DNA of 64,000 bases from Pseudomonas frederiksbergensis (GCF_003732665.1 NZ_MOBP01000005.1:62001-126000); one strand, 5' to 3'. Shown: positions 44,415-54,355, counted from the stretch's first letter. Notes: generated by a model from the sequence alone, not told the origin. Made by a program: numbers and translations.

Positions 44415-47400
44415 GCTTTTCACGTTTCTTCATCGACCGACCGATCTTCGCCGGGGCGCTTTCGACCCTGATTCTGCTGGCCGGGATTATTTCGCTGTTC
44501 CGCTTGCCGGTCTCGGAATACCCCGATGTGGTCCCGCCGCTGATTGTGGTCAATGCGCAATACCCGGGGGCGAACCCGGCCGTGGTGGCGCAAACCGTGG
44601 CGGCACCGCTCGAGGAGCAGATCAACGGGGTCGAGGACATGCTGTACATGCAGTCCCAGGCCAACAGCGATGGCAACCTCACCCTCAGTGTCACGTTCAA
44701 GGTCGGGACCGATCCGGACAAGGCCCAGCAACTGGTGCAGAACCGCGTGTCGCAGGCGCTGCCACGGTTGCCGGAAGACGTCCGGCGCCTGGGCGTGGTG
44801 ACGATGAAGTCGTCGTCGACCCAGACGCTGGCGATCCACCTGGTGTCGCCGGATGACCAGTACAACGCCACCTACTTGCGCAACTACGGCATCCTCAATA
44901 TCAAGAACCAACTGGAACGCATCCCCGGCGTCGGCGAAGTGCGAATCTGGGGCGGTGGCGATTATGCGATGCGCATCTGGCTGGACCCGGAAAAAGTGGC
45001 CCAGCGCGGGTTGAGCGCCAACGATGTGGTGGCGGCGATCCGCGAACAGAACGTCCAGGTCGCGGCCGGGGTGATCGGCGGCCAGCCTATGCGCACCGAC
45101 GTTGCCCAACAACTGTCGGTCAACACCCAGGGGCGGCTGAAGTCGGAAAAGGAATTCGGCGACATCATCGTCAAGAGTTCGGCCGGCGGTGCGGTGACCT
45201 TTCTGCGCGATGTCGCCCGGGTCGAACTGGCGGCGTCGGACTACGGTCTGCGCTCGCTGGTCGACGGCAAACCGGCGGTGGGTTTTGGTGTGTTCCAGAT
45301 GGCCGGCGGCAATGCCCTGGCGATCTCCGATCAGGCCCGGGAGATCATGCGCCAGGCCAAGCAGGACATGCCGGCGGGGGTCGATTACACGATTGTGTTC
45401 GACCCGACCCAGTTCGTGCGTTCGAGCATCCTGGCGGTGATCCAGACCTTGCTCGAATCGACGCTGCTGGTGGTGTTGGTGGTGATCCTGTTCCTGCAAA
45501 CCTGGCGTGCTTCGATCATCCCGCTGCTGGCCATGCCAGTGTCGATTATCGGCACGCTCTCATTGATGCTGGCCTGCGGTTTTTCGATCAATGCGTTGTC
45601 GCTGTTTGGCATGGTGCTGGCCATCGGTATCGTCGTCGATGATGCGATCGTGGTGGTGGAAAACGTCGAGCGCAACATCGCCCGGGGGCTGAGCCCCAAA
45701 GCGGCCTCCTACAAGGCGATGGATGAAGTCAGCAAGCCGATCATCGCGATTACCCTGACGCTGGCCAGCGTGTTCGTGCCGCTGGCGTTCATGCCCGGGC
45801 TGACCGGCCAGTTTTATCAGCAGTTCGCGTTGACCATCGCCATCTCGACCATCCTCTCGGCGTTCAACTCCCTCACCTTGTCGCCGGCGCTGTGTGCGCT
45901 GCTGCTCAAATCCCACCACGAACCCAAGGATCGTCTGAGCCGTGTGATCGACCGGTTTTTGGGACCGCTGTTCAGCCGATTCAATCGGTTGTCGGCGCGG
46001 GGCGAGCAGTCCTACGGCAACAACCTGGGCCGGGTCATCCAGCGCAAAAGCCTGACCCTTGGGCTTTACGCCGTATTGCTGGGCCTCACCGCCTGGCTTG
46101 GGCATTCATTGCCCACCGGTTTTGTACCGGCCCAGGACAAGGAGTTTCTCGTCGGCCTGGCACAACTGCCCAACGGCGCCTCGCTGGAGCGCACCGAGCA
46201 GGTCATCCAGCGAATGAACGACATCGCCCTCAAACAACCCGGTGTGGCCCATACCCTGGAATTCCCCGGCATGTCGGTCAACGGCCTGATGAACTCTTCC
46301 AGTGCCGGCATTATTTTCGTGATCCTCGAACCGTTCGCCAACCGCCACGGTTCGCAGATGAGCGCCGGCAATATCGCGGCGGCGCTGAACCAACAATTTG
46401 CCGGGATCAAGGAAGCGTTCACCGGCGTCTTTCCGCCGCCGCCGGTATTGGGGCTGGGGACCCTCGGCGGATTCAAATTGCAGTTCGAAGACCGTGGCGC
46501 ACTGGGGTTCGAAAAGCTGGATGAAGCGGTGCGCGGTTTCCTCAAGCAAGCGGCGCTGGCCCCGGAACTCGGGCCGGGGTTTTCCAGTTACCAGATCGAT
46601 GTGCCGCAATTGAAGGTCGATCTGGACAGGATCAAGGCCAAGCAGTCGAAGGTCGCCATGACCGATGTCTTCGATACGTTGCAGATTTACCTGGGCTCGC
46701 TGTACGTCAACGACTTCAACCTGTTGGGCCGGGTGTATCAGGTCCGCGTACAGGCGGATGCGCCGTTCCGGTCGCACGCCGATGACATCGGGCAACTGAA
46801 GACCCGCAACGCCGACGGCAACATGGTGCCGCTGGCCAGCCTGGTGCAAGTGCACCCCACGTACGGGCCGGAAATGGTCGTGCGTTACAACGGCTACACC
46901 GCCGCCGACCTCAATGGCGGCCCGGCCCCCGGTTATTCATCCGGCCAGGCCCAGGCCGCCGTGGAGCGCATCGCCGCCGAGACGCTGCCCAAGGGCATCA
47001 AGTTCGAATGGACCGAGTTGACCTATCAGCAAATCATTTCCGGCGATGCCACGTTGTGGATCCTGCTGATCTGCATGCTGCTGGTGTATCTGGTGCTGGC
47101 GGCGCTGTACGAAAGCCTGCTGCTGCCCGTGGCCATTCTGCTCATCGTGCCCATGGGCATCATGTCGGCGCTGCTCGGGGTCTGGCTGACCCAGGGCGAC
47201 AACAACATCTTTACCCAGATCGGCTTGATGGTGCTGGTGGGGCTGGCGAGCAAGAACGCCATCCTGATCGTCGAATTCGCCCGTGAACTCGAACACCAGG
47301 GCCACAGCATCGTGCGCGCCGCCATCGAGGCCAGCCAGTTGCGTTTGCGGCCGATTTTGATGACCTCGATCGCCTTCATCATGGGGGTCGTGCCGCTGGT

Positions 47401-47596
47401 GCTGTCCACCGGCGCCGGCGCCGAAATGCGTTCGGCCATGGGCATTGCGGTGTTCTTCGGCATGCTCGGGGTCACCCTGTTCGGGCTCTTGTTCACCCCG
47501 GTGTTCTACGTCGCGCTGCGGTTGCTCGCAACGCGGGGGCAGCGCCCGGTGGTGGGCCAATACGTGCCATCAGTTGCGGACACAAGTGTCCGCTGA
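44411..47596 (+). CDS. RND multidrug efflux permease (MexF-like, HAE1 family)
   Basis: A 1061-residue inner membrane proton antiporter with twelve helices in two repeats; MexF has 1062. Helix 4 carries the proton-relay pair in GIVVDDAIVVVENVERN, and the second repeat has GLASKNAILIVEFAREL in helix 10. Large periplasmic loops follow helices 1 and 7. Sequence style (SFSRFFIDRPIFAGALSTLI, PVSEYPDVVPP) is that of the MexF branch, which exports chloramphenicol, quinolones and aromatic acids. No outer membrane partner gene (oprN type) follows, so it must use a channel encoded elsewhere. Confidence 0.95.
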   Translation: MSFSRFFIDRPIFAGALSTLILLAGIISLFRLPVSEYPDVVPPLIVVNAQYPGANPAVVAQTVAAPLEEQINGVEDMLYMQSQANSDGNLTLSVTFKVGTDPDKAQQLVQNRVSQALPRLPEDVRRLGVVTMKSSSTQTLAIHLVSPDDQYNATYLRNYGILNIKNQLERIPGVGEVRIWGGGDYAMRIWLDPEKVAQRGLSANDVVAAIREQNVQVAAGVIGGQPMRTDVAQQLSVNTQGRLKSEKEFGDIIVKSSAGGAVTFLRDVARVELAASDYGLRSLVDGKPAVGFGVFQMAGGNALAISDQAREIMRQAKQDMPAGVDYTIVFDPTQFVRSSILAVIQTLLESTLLVVLVVILFLQTWRASIIPLLAMPVSIIGTLSLMLACGFSINALSLFGMVLAIGIVVDDAIVVVENVERNIARGLSPKAASYKAMDEVSKPIIAITLTLASVFVPLAFMPGLTGQFYQQFALTIAISTILSAFNSLTLSPALCALLLKSHHEPKDRLSRVIDRFLGPLFSRFNRLSARGEQSYGNNLGRVIQRKSLTLGLYAVLLGLTAWLGHSLPTGFVPAQDKEFLVGLAQLPNGASLERTEQVIQRMNDIALKQPGVAHTLEFPGMSVNGLMNSSSAGIIFVILEPFANRHGSQMSAGNIAAALNQQFAGIKEAFTGVFPPPPVLGLGTLGGFKLQFEDRGALGFEKLDEAVRGFLKQAALAPELGPGFSSYQIDVPQLKVDLDRIKAKQSKVAMTDVFDTLQIYLGSLYVNDFNLLGRVYQVRVQADAPFRSHADDIGQLKTRNADGNMVPLASLVQVHPTYGPEMVVRYNGYTAADLNGGPAPGYSSGQAQAAVERIAAETLPKGIKFEWTELTYQQIISGDATLWILLICMLLVYLVLAALYESLLLPVAILLIVPMGIMSALLGVWLTQGDNNIFTQIGLMVLVGLASKNAILIVEFARELEHQGHSIVRAAIEASQLRLRPILMTSIAFIMGVVPLVLSTGAGAEMRSAMGIAVFFGMLGVTLFGLLFTPVFYVALRLLATRGQRPVVGQYVPSVADTSVR

Positions 47597-47675
47597 GAAT
47601 GGAACGCCAGCCTGTTTTTCACTCGTTTCACTCACTCTAAAGTAACCGGCAATCAACGAATTCAAGGGGCAAGAC

Positions 47676-48677
47676 ATGACGCGCACCGTACGGTTTGACC
47701 ACTATGGCGGCCCTGAAGTACTCAGGATCGATGACATCGACGTGCCTGAGCCAGGGCCTGATGAAGTACGGATCACCGTCAAGGCAATCGGGCTGAACCG
47801 GGCGGAATCGATGTTCCGTGCCGGCCAGTATCTGGAGGAGGCACAGTTTCCTTCCCGGTTGGGTTACGAGGCGGCAGGCATCGTCGAATCGGTCGGCGCT
47901 CGGGCCGGCCAGTTTTCCGTGGGGGATGTCGTCAGCCTGATCCCGCCGGTTTCCATCGCGCAGTGGGGCACTTATGCCGAACTGGCGGTGGTGCCGGCGG
48001 CGATGCTGGTCAAACATCCCGCCACACTGTCGTTCGCCGAGGCCTCGGCGGTCTGGATGCAATACCTGACAGCCTGGGGCGCGCTGATTCATGTCGCGGC
48101 GCTGCAACCTGGGGAATTCGTGCTGATCACGGCGGCCTCCAGCAGTGTCGGGCTGGCCGCGATCCAGATTGCCAATCAGGTCGGCGCGATCCCGATTGCC
48201 GTCAGCCGCACCCTGGGCAAACGCGAGCAACTGCTGTCGGCGGGCGCGGCCCATGTGGTCGCCAGCGAAGCGGCGGATTTCAATCAGCAGATCGAAACGA
48301 TTACTGCCGGCAAGGGTGCCCGGGTGATCTTCGATCCGGTGGGCGGCCCCTTCCTGGAACACTTGGTCGACGCCGCCGCCAGTGGCGGGATCGTCCTGGT
48401 GTATGGAGCGCTGAGCCCCGAGCCTGCGCCATTTCCGCTGTTCAAGGTGTTGGGCAAAAGCCTCGCGTTGCGCGGTTATCTGTTGCACGAAATCACCTCC
48501 CGGCCGGCGTTGCTTGACGCGGCCAAGGCCTATGTCATCGCCGGTCTCGGCGACGGCACGTTGCGCCCGATCATCGCCAAAACCTTCGCCTTCGAACAGA
48601 TCGTCGAGGCCCATCGCTATCTGGAAGCGGGTGAGCAATTCGGCAAGGTCGTCGTCACGCTGGAGTCCGAATCATGA
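47676..48677 (+). CDS. Zinc-independent quinone oxidoreductase / MDR-family dehydrogenase
   Basis: A 333-residue NADPH-dependent medium-chain reductase. It has the GroES-like N-terminal domain (ITVKAIGLNRAESMFRAGQY, LGYEAAGIVESVG) and the cofactor motif TAASSSVGLAAIQIA near residue 155. The structural zinc cysteines of alcohol dehydrogenases are absent, so it belongs to the quinone oxidoreductase branch. It lies 79 bp after the RND permease and overlaps the MFS gene by 4 bp, so reductase and transporter are made together, perhaps for detoxification of electrophiles. Confidence 0.9.
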   Translation: MTRTVRFDHYGGPEVLRIDDIDVPEPGPDEVRITVKAIGLNRAESMFRAGQYLEEAQFPSRLGYEAAGIVESVGARAGQFSVGDVVSLIPPVSIAQWGTYAELAVVPAAMLVKHPATLSFAEASAVWMQYLTAWGALIHVAALQPGEFVLITAASSSVGLAAIQIANQVGAIPIAVSRTLGKREQLLSAGAAHVVASEAADFNQQIETITAGKGARVIFDPVGGPFLEHLVDAAASGGIVLVYGALSPEPAPFPLFKVLGKSLALRGYLLHEITSRPALLDAAKAYVIAGLGDGTLRPIIAKTFAFEQIVEAHRYLEAGEQFGKVVVTLESES

Positions 48678-49858
48678 AACTGCTGCATCCGATCTACTTC
48701 CTGGCCCTGGGCCTGTTCGGTGTCTACACCATCGAGTTCGGCGTGGTGGGGATTCTTCCGGTGATTATCGAGCGCTTCTCGATCAGCGCGTCCCAGGCCG
48801 GGCTGCTGGTCGGGCTGTTCGCGCTGATCATTGCGGTGTGCGGGCCGGTGATGGTGTTGCTGCTGTCGCGCTTCAACCGCAAGAAAGTGCTGACGATCGC
48901 GCTGTTCATTTTCGCCGGCACCAGTGTGTTGTCGGCGTATGCGCCGAACTTTGAATCGCTGATGGTGCTGCGGATCATCCCGGCGTTGTTTCACCCGGTG
49001 TATTTCTCCCTGGCCTTTGTGGCCGCCGTCTCGCTGTATCCGCCCCAGGAATCGACCCGCGCTGCCGCCAAGGCGTTTGTCGGCACCAGCATGGGCATGG
49101 TGCTGGGCGTGCCATTGACGACGCTGATCGCGGCGCAGTTCTCCTACGAAGCCTCGTTTTTGTTCTGCGCCGTGGTCAACTGCATTGCCGGCCTGGGGAT
49201 CATCGCCAGGCTGCCGGATGCGCCGGACAAAACCCGTGTGTCCTATACCGAGCAACTGGCCATTCTGCGTAAATTCCCGCTGTGGCTGAACATCACCGCC
49301 TCGACCCTGATTTTTGCCGCCATGTTTTCCGTGTACGCCTATTCGGCCGAATACCTGGCCAAGGAAGCGGGCATGAGTGCGCAACTGATCAGCATCTTGC
49401 TGGTGATTTTCGGTATCGGTGGCGTTGCCGGCAATCTGTACGCCGGCAAGCTGATCGGGCAGAACATGGTCAGGACCACCCTCCTGCACCCGATCCTGCT
49501 GGCCGGTGCCTATGGCTTGCTGTACCTGTTCGCCGGTCCGTCATTCCTGACCATGCTGGTGATTGTGGTGGTCTGGGGCGCGACCCACACCAGCGGCTTG
49601 ATCGTCACGCAAATCTGGCTGACTTCCGAAGCACCGGAAGCACCGGAGTTCGCCACGGGGATCTACATCTCGTTCATCAACCTGGGCGTGACGATTGGCT
49701 CGACCACCGGCGGCTGGTTCCTGGCGCGCATGGGGTTGCAGGGCACTCTCTACAGTGGTTTGCTGTTTGCCGCGCTGGCGTTGTTGGTCATCGTGGTCAA
49801 AGTAGTGTTTTTCAGTGCCGAATCGCGCAAAGGAGGTGCGCAAATCGCCGCAGACTGA
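48674..49858 (+). CDS. MFS transporter (DHA1 drug:H+ antiporter type)
   Basis: A 394-residue transporter with twelve predicted helices. The DHA1 features are LLVGLFALIIAVCGPVMVLL followed by the loop motif LLSRFNRKKVLTIALF (motif A) and GTSMGMVLGVPLTTLI (motif C-like antiporter motif). It resembles the sugar-efflux/arabinose and YdhP group. Coupled to the reductase upstream, and a LysR gene follows 219 bp downstream. Confidence 0.92.
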   Translation: MKLLHPIYFLALGLFGVYTIEFGVVGILPVIIERFSISASQAGLLVGLFALIIAVCGPVMVLLLSRFNRKKVLTIALFIFAGTSVLSAYAPNFESLMVLRIIPALFHPVYFSLAFVAAVSLYPPQESTRAAAKAFVGTSMGMVLGVPLTTLIAAQFSYEASFLFCAVVNCIAGLGIIARLPDAPDKTRVSYTEQLAILRKFPLWLNITASTLIFAAMFSVYAYSAEYLAKEAGMSAQLISILLVIFGIGGVAGNLYAGKLIGQNMVRTTLLHPILLAGAYGLLYLFAGPSFLTMLVIVVVWGATHTSGLIVTQIWLTSEAPEAPEFATGIYISFINLGVTIGSTTGGWFLARMGLQGTLYSGLLFAALALLVIVVKVVFFSAESRKGGAQIAAD

Positions 49859-50077
49859 GTAGTACGAGGCACGATGGCCCGCACGGATGGGGGTTGTATT
49901 TTCGTCAGTGCGTGGCCGATATCGACTGTCATTTCCCAAACAAGGATCTCCAGGAAGGAAGCCTTTGGGTGAACTGCCTGGATTGTTATTCCATTGAGAA
50001 TCGATCGAGGCTGCATGAACTCCTTAACGTTGGACAAAACCTCCTGCGCCTGGCCCAAAGGGCTGGATTCCCGGGAC

Positions 50078-50944
50078 ATGAGCATGTTCGATTGGGAGAA
50101 CTTGCGTCATTACGTCACCTTCGCCCGCACGCAGTCCCTGAGCAGTGCGGCGCGGGAGCTGGGCGTGGAACATGCCACGGTGGCGCGGCGGATCGCGGCG
50201 CTTGAATCATCCCTGAACCTGAAACTGGTCGACCGGCGAAAGCGCAATTACGAAATCACGCCGTTTGGCCACCGCATCGCTGAAATCGCCGGGCGGATGC
50301 AAAAAGACGCCAAGGCGATTTCCAAGGTAGCGCTCTCCGTGCAGACGGAGATGGTCGCCGACCTCGCGGTCAGCGCGCCGCCGCTGCTGACCTCGGAATT
50401 CATTGCCCCGCACCTGGGGCGCCTGCGCCGTGAACATCCCTCGATCAATGTCAGCCTGCTGATGCAGGACGATATCGGCACCCTGTGCAACCCCGAACCG
50501 GACTTGATGATACGCCTGTGTCGACCGACCCAGATGGACCTCGTCGCGCGCAAGATCGGCACGGTTTCATTCGGGCTGTATGGCAGCATGGCGTACCTGG
50601 CAGAGCACACCCGCGAGCAATACGAGTACATCGTTTACGACGAGAGCATGGAGCATTCCCGGCAACAAATCTGGCTGCGCGAAGTGTGCGCCGATCGTCC
50701 GGTGGTATTACGCGCCCGAAGTCTTGAAGTGCAGGCCTCGGCGGCGCGTGCCGGCGTCGGTATTGCCCTGTTGCCCAACTTTTATGGCCTCAAGGACCCC
50801 GCGCTGGAGAAAGCCAGGTTTGACGCCGCAGACTTAATGATCGACATCTGGCTGGTGGTTCATGAAGATTTGCGCAAGGAAGCCCCGATTCGTTCACTGA
50901 TGGACTTCCTGGTCAGCTGTTTTCCGAGCGAAACTTATTTCTGA
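50078..50944 (+). CDS. LysR-family transcriptional regulator
   Basis: A 288-residue LysR regulator: HTH in HYVTFARTQSLSSAARELGV then EHATVARRIAALES, effector domain from about residue 90 (VADLAVSAPPLLTSEFIAPH). I chose ATG 50078 (MSMFDWENLRHYV), the usual LysR beginning; ATG 50015 with GAGG upstream would add 21 residues and is also possible. It stands between the reductase/MFS pair and the metabolic cluster and reads toward the cluster, so it is the natural candidate to control it. Confidence 0.88.
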   Translation: MSMFDWENLRHYVTFARTQSLSSAARELGVEHATVARRIAALESSLNLKLVDRRKRNYEITPFGHRIAEIAGRMQKDAKAISKVALSVQTEMVADLAVSAPPLLTSEFIAPHLGRLRREHPSINVSLLMQDDIGTLCNPEPDLMIRLCRPTQMDLVARKIGTVSFGLYGSMAYLAEHTREQYEYIVYDESMEHSRQQIWLREVCADRPVVLRARSLEVQASAARAGVGIALLPNFYGLKDPALEKARFDAADLMIDIWLVVHEDLRKEAPIRSLMDFLVSCFPSETYF

Positions 50945-51417
50945 AACGCACTTCTGCAGGGGGCGTAGTTCAGTCTGGGATTAATACAATGTGAATTTTT
51001 TACCCCCCCAGGGTGAATACGGGGAGTTTACAAACAAACGGCAGGATTCCAGTATCTGTCCAAGAACAAGAAACAGGCTGAACTCCCCCGACCATTGGAA
51101 ACCCAGACAAAGGTTTTCATGAGTCCACCCACCGGGTAAGGCACACGCCTCTCCAGTGCGGTCTGAAAATCATAATAAAAATAAACAGCCACGATTCCAT
51201 TTGTCCATCGAACCTGTTCGATGGCCACTGGAGCGTTTGACGCTGAAAAACTTTCGCTACTTTCTGCCCTTTGGCCTTTGCGGCCCTCGACCCATGCCTT
51301 GTAAAAAAAGTTCAGGAAATAACCCAGCATTACAGCAACGTTAGTACTGGATAAACCCGGGGCGTACTTGCGTGCGTGTCCAAGGTTTTATTGAAAGCCC
51401 TCAGAAGGAATTGGATC
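50945..51417. other. Long intergenic region before the metabolic cluster
   Basis: About 470 bp with no convincing gene. GC is visibly lower than in the flanking genes (for example TAATAAAAATAAACAGCC near 51170). A minus-strand frame of 100 codons at 51028-51330 lacks coding character and I reject it. The region probably holds the promoter of the nine-gene cluster and operators for the LysR protein; I see no clear -35/-10 pair. Confidence 0.5.
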
Positions 51418-52446
51418 ATGAGCAAAGTAAAAATCGTTGATGTAACGCTTCGTGATGGTGGTTATCGTAATAACTTTGAGTTCACAACTGACTATGCAGT
51501 CAATGCCGTCGGACACTTGGGCGATGTCGGTGTAAGTTACGCGGAAATTGGCTACTGCAATGGCTCTTTCGTGCGCAAGAAAGAACATGGCCTGAGCAGC
51601 TCGGTCAACCCGGAATATATAGACTCGCTACGCCGCGCCGCCCATGGCCAACTCGGTTTGTGCGTCATGGTGCACCCGCGCAATGTCGGCAACGAAGACT
51701 TCGAAATGCTGGCCGAACATGGTGTCGGAATGATCCGTGTTTGTTTGCGCGCCGATCAACTTGAACAAGGCCTGGCAACTATCAAGTTGGCCAAGTCCTT
51801 CAACTTTCAAGTCAGCGCCAATGTCACGCACATCACCACACAAACACCCGGGGCGGTGACGGACATTGCATTGCAAGCGGAAGGTGCCGGGGCCGATATC
51901 ATTGTTTTCGCCGACTCCAACGGCAACATGATCCCCGATGATGTCGAGCGGCTGATCAGCCGGATTTCCCGCAGAGTCCATGCGCCACTGGGATTCCATG
52001 CCCATAACAATCTTTCCCTGGCCCTGACCAACTCCATCGCCGCCGTCGATGCCGGTGCCGAATACATCGACACCTCCATTTGCGGCATGGGCAAAGGCGC
52101 GGGCAACCTGCACCTGGGCATGTTCATCGCCTACCTGGAACGTATCGGCAGCGCCAATGGCTATGACCTGGTCAAGGCCCTGCAATTGTCCGAGTACACC
52201 GCGCAAAGCGTGCCGCTGAGCAGCATGCCGGCACCGCTCATGGATGTGATGCTGGGCGCCTATAACCTGCCGTTCGATGTGTCGCAACGGCTGGAAGAAA
52301 CCATGTCCCGCCTGCAAATCAGCTCGACCTTCCAGGCGTTGCGGGCGATGCACGAGCAGGACTTGTTCCAGCGTCACGCCGTTCGGCCGACGGTGATTTC
52401 CCGGGCCAGCTTCCCGACTCATCTCGCCGCCGAAGGAAAAATGTGA
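51418..52446 (+). CDS. DRE-TIM aldolase, 4-hydroxy-2-oxovalerate aldolase (DmpG)-like
   Basis: A 342-residue aldolase of the HMG-CoA lyase/DmpG superfamily. The start of the barrel is VKIVDVTLRDGGYRNNFEF with catalytic Arg12-Asp13, and the metal site is GFHAHNNLSLALTNS (His194, His196) followed by IDTSICGMGKGAGN, close to DmpG (HAHHNLSLGVANS, GMGAGAGN). Length equals DmpG (345). DmpG normally works with an acylating aldehyde dehydrogenase; none is present. It probably makes or cleaves a 4-hydroxy-2-oxo acid. ATG 51418 has AAGGA upstream. First gene of the cluster. Confidence 0.85.
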   Translation: MSKVKIVDVTLRDGGYRNNFEFTTDYAVNAVGHLGDVGVSYAEIGYCNGSFVRKKEHGLSSSVNPEYIDSLRRAAHGQLGLCVMVHPRNVGNEDFEMLAEHGVGMIRVCLRADQLEQGLATIKLAKSFNFQVSANVTHITTQTPGAVTDIALQAEGAGADIIVFADSNGNMIPDDVERLISRISRRVHAPLGFHAHNNLSLALTNSIAAVDAGAEYIDTSICGMGKGAGNLHLGMFIAYLERIGSANGYDLVKALQLSEYTAQSVPLSSMPAPLMDVMLGAYNLPFDVSQRLEETMSRLQISSTFQALRAMHEQDLFQRHAVRPTVISRASFPTHLAAEGKM

Positions 52447-53651
52447 TGACCGTCCTTCATCCATCGGCGTCGGCGGGTCAGCCGCCGTGCCACCGTGTTT
52501 GTGTGTTGCCGGGTGATGGGGTCGGGGTCGAAGTCGTCGAGGCCATCTTGCCGATCTTCGAGGCGCTCGAACTGCCTATCGACCTGGACTTCGGCCAGAT
52601 CGGCTGGGAGTGCTGGCGCACCGGCGGTGATCCGGTGCCGGCCGGGACCTGGGCCAAGATCGCCGCCGCCGACGCGACGCTGCTGGGCGCGATCACCAGC
52701 AAAGCGTTGCAGGAGGCTGAGGCGGAACTGCCCGAGTCTTTGCGCAACACCTCGCGGGTGTACGTCTCGCCGGTGATTCAACTGCGTCAGCGCCTGAGCC
52801 TTTATGCCAACGTTCGGCCAGTCACCGATGTGCTCGGCGAAGGCCGGTTTCGCTTCACGGTGATCCGCGAGAACACCGAAGGGCTGTACGCCGGGCTCGA
52901 TTTCGCCTCGATCCCGGCCGAGTTCGAACCGGTGCTCAAGGCCCGGGAACTGGCCGGGGCACCCTGGCACCGCGAATCCGCCGGCGACGCGACCATGACC
53001 GTGCGTTTGCAGACCCGGGCCGGTTTGACCCGGCTGTTCCGCTACGCCTTCGAGTACGCCCGCAAACACGACTACAACCGCGTGACCCTGGCGGACAAGC
53101 CCAATGTATTGCGTTACAGCGGCGCGTTCGCCCGGGAAATTCTCGAAAGTGTGGCCGCCAACTACCCGGACATTGCCTACAACATCGACAACGTTGACGC
53201 CGTGGCGCTGTGGATGATCCGTCGTCCGGAACGCTTCGGCGTGATCGTCGCGGAGAACATGTTCGGCGACATCCTCTCCGATCTCGGTGCTGGCGTGATG
53301 GGCGGGCTCGGCTTCGCCCCCAGCGCGAACATTGGCGATGCCGGGGCTTATTTCGAACCGGTGCACGGCAGCGCCCCGGCGCATGTCGGCCAAAACAAGG
53401 CCAACCCCAGCGCGATGTTCCTGTCCCTGGCGCTGCTGCTCGAACACCTGGGCTACCAGGCTCAGGCTCTGGCCATCGAGCAGGCCGTGGCGCAGGTGGT
53501 CAAGCACGACTGCCAGACCTACGACAGCGGCGGCAAGGCCACGACCCGTCAGTGCGCTGCGGCGATCATCGAAAGAAGCGTGTTCAACCTTCGCCAACTT
53601 ATCCCGCAAACCGATCACGGCTGGGCTGTGCCAGCAAGGAGTCACGCATGA
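52446..53651 (+). CDS. Isocitrate/isopropylmalate/tartrate dehydrogenase family enzyme
   Basis: A 401-residue NAD(P)-dependent beta-decarboxylating dehydrogenase. Family motifs are LPGDGVGVEVV (about residue 22), VIRENTEGLYAGLDF, the Lys/Tyr region RVTLADKPNVLRYSG, DNVDAVALWMIRRPERFGVIV, and the cofactor loop YFEPVHGSAPAHVGQNKANP. It oxidises and decarboxylates a 2-hydroxy acid with a 3-carboxylate, such as 3-isopropylmalate, D-malate or tartrate. The chain is longer than LeuB (about 360). ATG 52446 overlaps the aldolase stop by 1 bp (a GTG 3 bp earlier is possible). Confidence 0.88.
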   Translation: MTVLHPSASAGQPPCHRVCVLPGDGVGVEVVEAILPIFEALELPIDLDFGQIGWECWRTGGDPVPAGTWAKIAAADATLLGAITSKALQEAEAELPESLRNTSRVYVSPVIQLRQRLSLYANVRPVTDVLGEGRFRFTVIRENTEGLYAGLDFASIPAEFEPVLKARELAGAPWHRESAGDATMTVRLQTRAGLTRLFRYAFEYARKHDYNRVTLADKPNVLRYSGAFAREILESVAANYPDIAYNIDNVDAVALWMIRRPERFGVIVAENMFGDILSDLGAGVMGGLGFAPSANIGDAGAYFEPVHGSAPAHVGQNKANPSAMFLSLALLLEHLGYQAQALAIEQAVAQVVKHDCQTYDSGGKATTRQCAAAIIERSVFNLRQLIPQTDHGWAVPARSHA

Positions 53652-54355
53652 GTCAGTCTTCGCTGTCGGCGCCACAACGCGCCTCATTGCTGGAGCAATG
53701 TGCCGCGCTGGATACGGCTTCGCTGAGTGACGCCCTCGACAGCCTCGGCATTGACGCCGGGCTGCTGGGCATCGTCCAGCAAGTCCCCGGCACCCGTTTT
53801 GTCGGCGTGGCTTTCACCGTGCTCTATGAGCCGGTCAGCCAGAACGAGGGTTTCAAAAATGCCGCCAACTACATTGACGACGTGCCCCCGGGTTCGGTGG
53901 TGGTGTCCAGCAATGCCGGGCGGCTGGACGCGACGGTGTGGGGCGACATCCTCACCCACGTGGCCTTGAGCCGGAATATCCGCGGCACCGTCATCGACGG
54001 CGCGGCACGGGACATCGACACCGTGACCCGGCTCAATTACCCGTTGTTCAGCCGTGGCCGGTTCATGCAATCGGGCAAGAACCGCGTGCAACTCAAGGCC
54101 ACCCAAGTGCCGGTCCAGATCAGCGGGGTGACGATCAATCCGGGCGACCTGATCGTCGGCGATGCCAGCGGCTGCCTGGTGATCCCCATCGACCAGGCCG
54201 AGCAAGTCATCAGCCGCGCAATCTCGGTGGAAAAGACCGAGCGCGACATCATCGAGTCTGTCGCCCAAGGCCTGTCACTGGCAGAGGCGCGACGCTTGCA
54301 CCGCTATGACCAGCCGTGGCTTGCCGCCGAGGCCAAAACCCCGAGCGCCGCCTGA
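53648..54355 (+). CDS. RraA-like aldolase/decarboxylase
   Basis: A 235-residue protein of the RraA / 4-hydroxy-4-methyl-2-oxoglutarate aldolase family. The fold signature is GIVQQVPGTRFVGVAFTV, GDILTHVALSRNIRGTVIDG with AARD as the Arg-Asp site that activates pyruvate enolate, and GDLIVGDASGCLVIP. Enzymes of this type cleave 4-carboxy-4-hydroxy-2-oxo acids or decarboxylate oxaloacetate. ATG 53648 overlaps the dehydrogenase stop (ATGA). Two retro-aldol-type enzymes around a decarboxylating dehydrogenase point to a branched 2-oxo acid as intermediate. Confidence 0.85.
   Translation: MSQSSLSAPQRASLLEQCAALDTASLSDALDSLGIDAGLLGIVQQVPGTRFVGVAFTVLYEPVSQNEGFKNAANYIDDVPPGSVVVSSNAGRLDATVWGDILTHVALSRNIRGTVIDGAARDIDTVTRLNYPLFSRGRFMQSGKNRVQLKATQVPVQISGVTINPGDLIVGDASGCLVIPIDQAEQVISRAISVEKTERDIIESVAQGLSLAEARRLHRYDQPWLAAEAKTPSAA

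Noticed and set aside
47597..47675. Outer membrane channel gene after the RND permease
   Set aside because: Only 79 bp lie before the quinone reductase gene; no channel gene is found anywhere in 39-50 kb.
51028..51330. A 100-codon minus-strand frame in the region before the metabolic cluster
   Set aside because: Composition is unlike genes of this genome, there is no ribosome site, and no family is recognisable.
52419..53687. A 422-codon minus-strand frame opposite the dehydrogenase
   Set aside because: The plus frame has all isopropylmalate dehydrogenase motifs; the minus frame has none.
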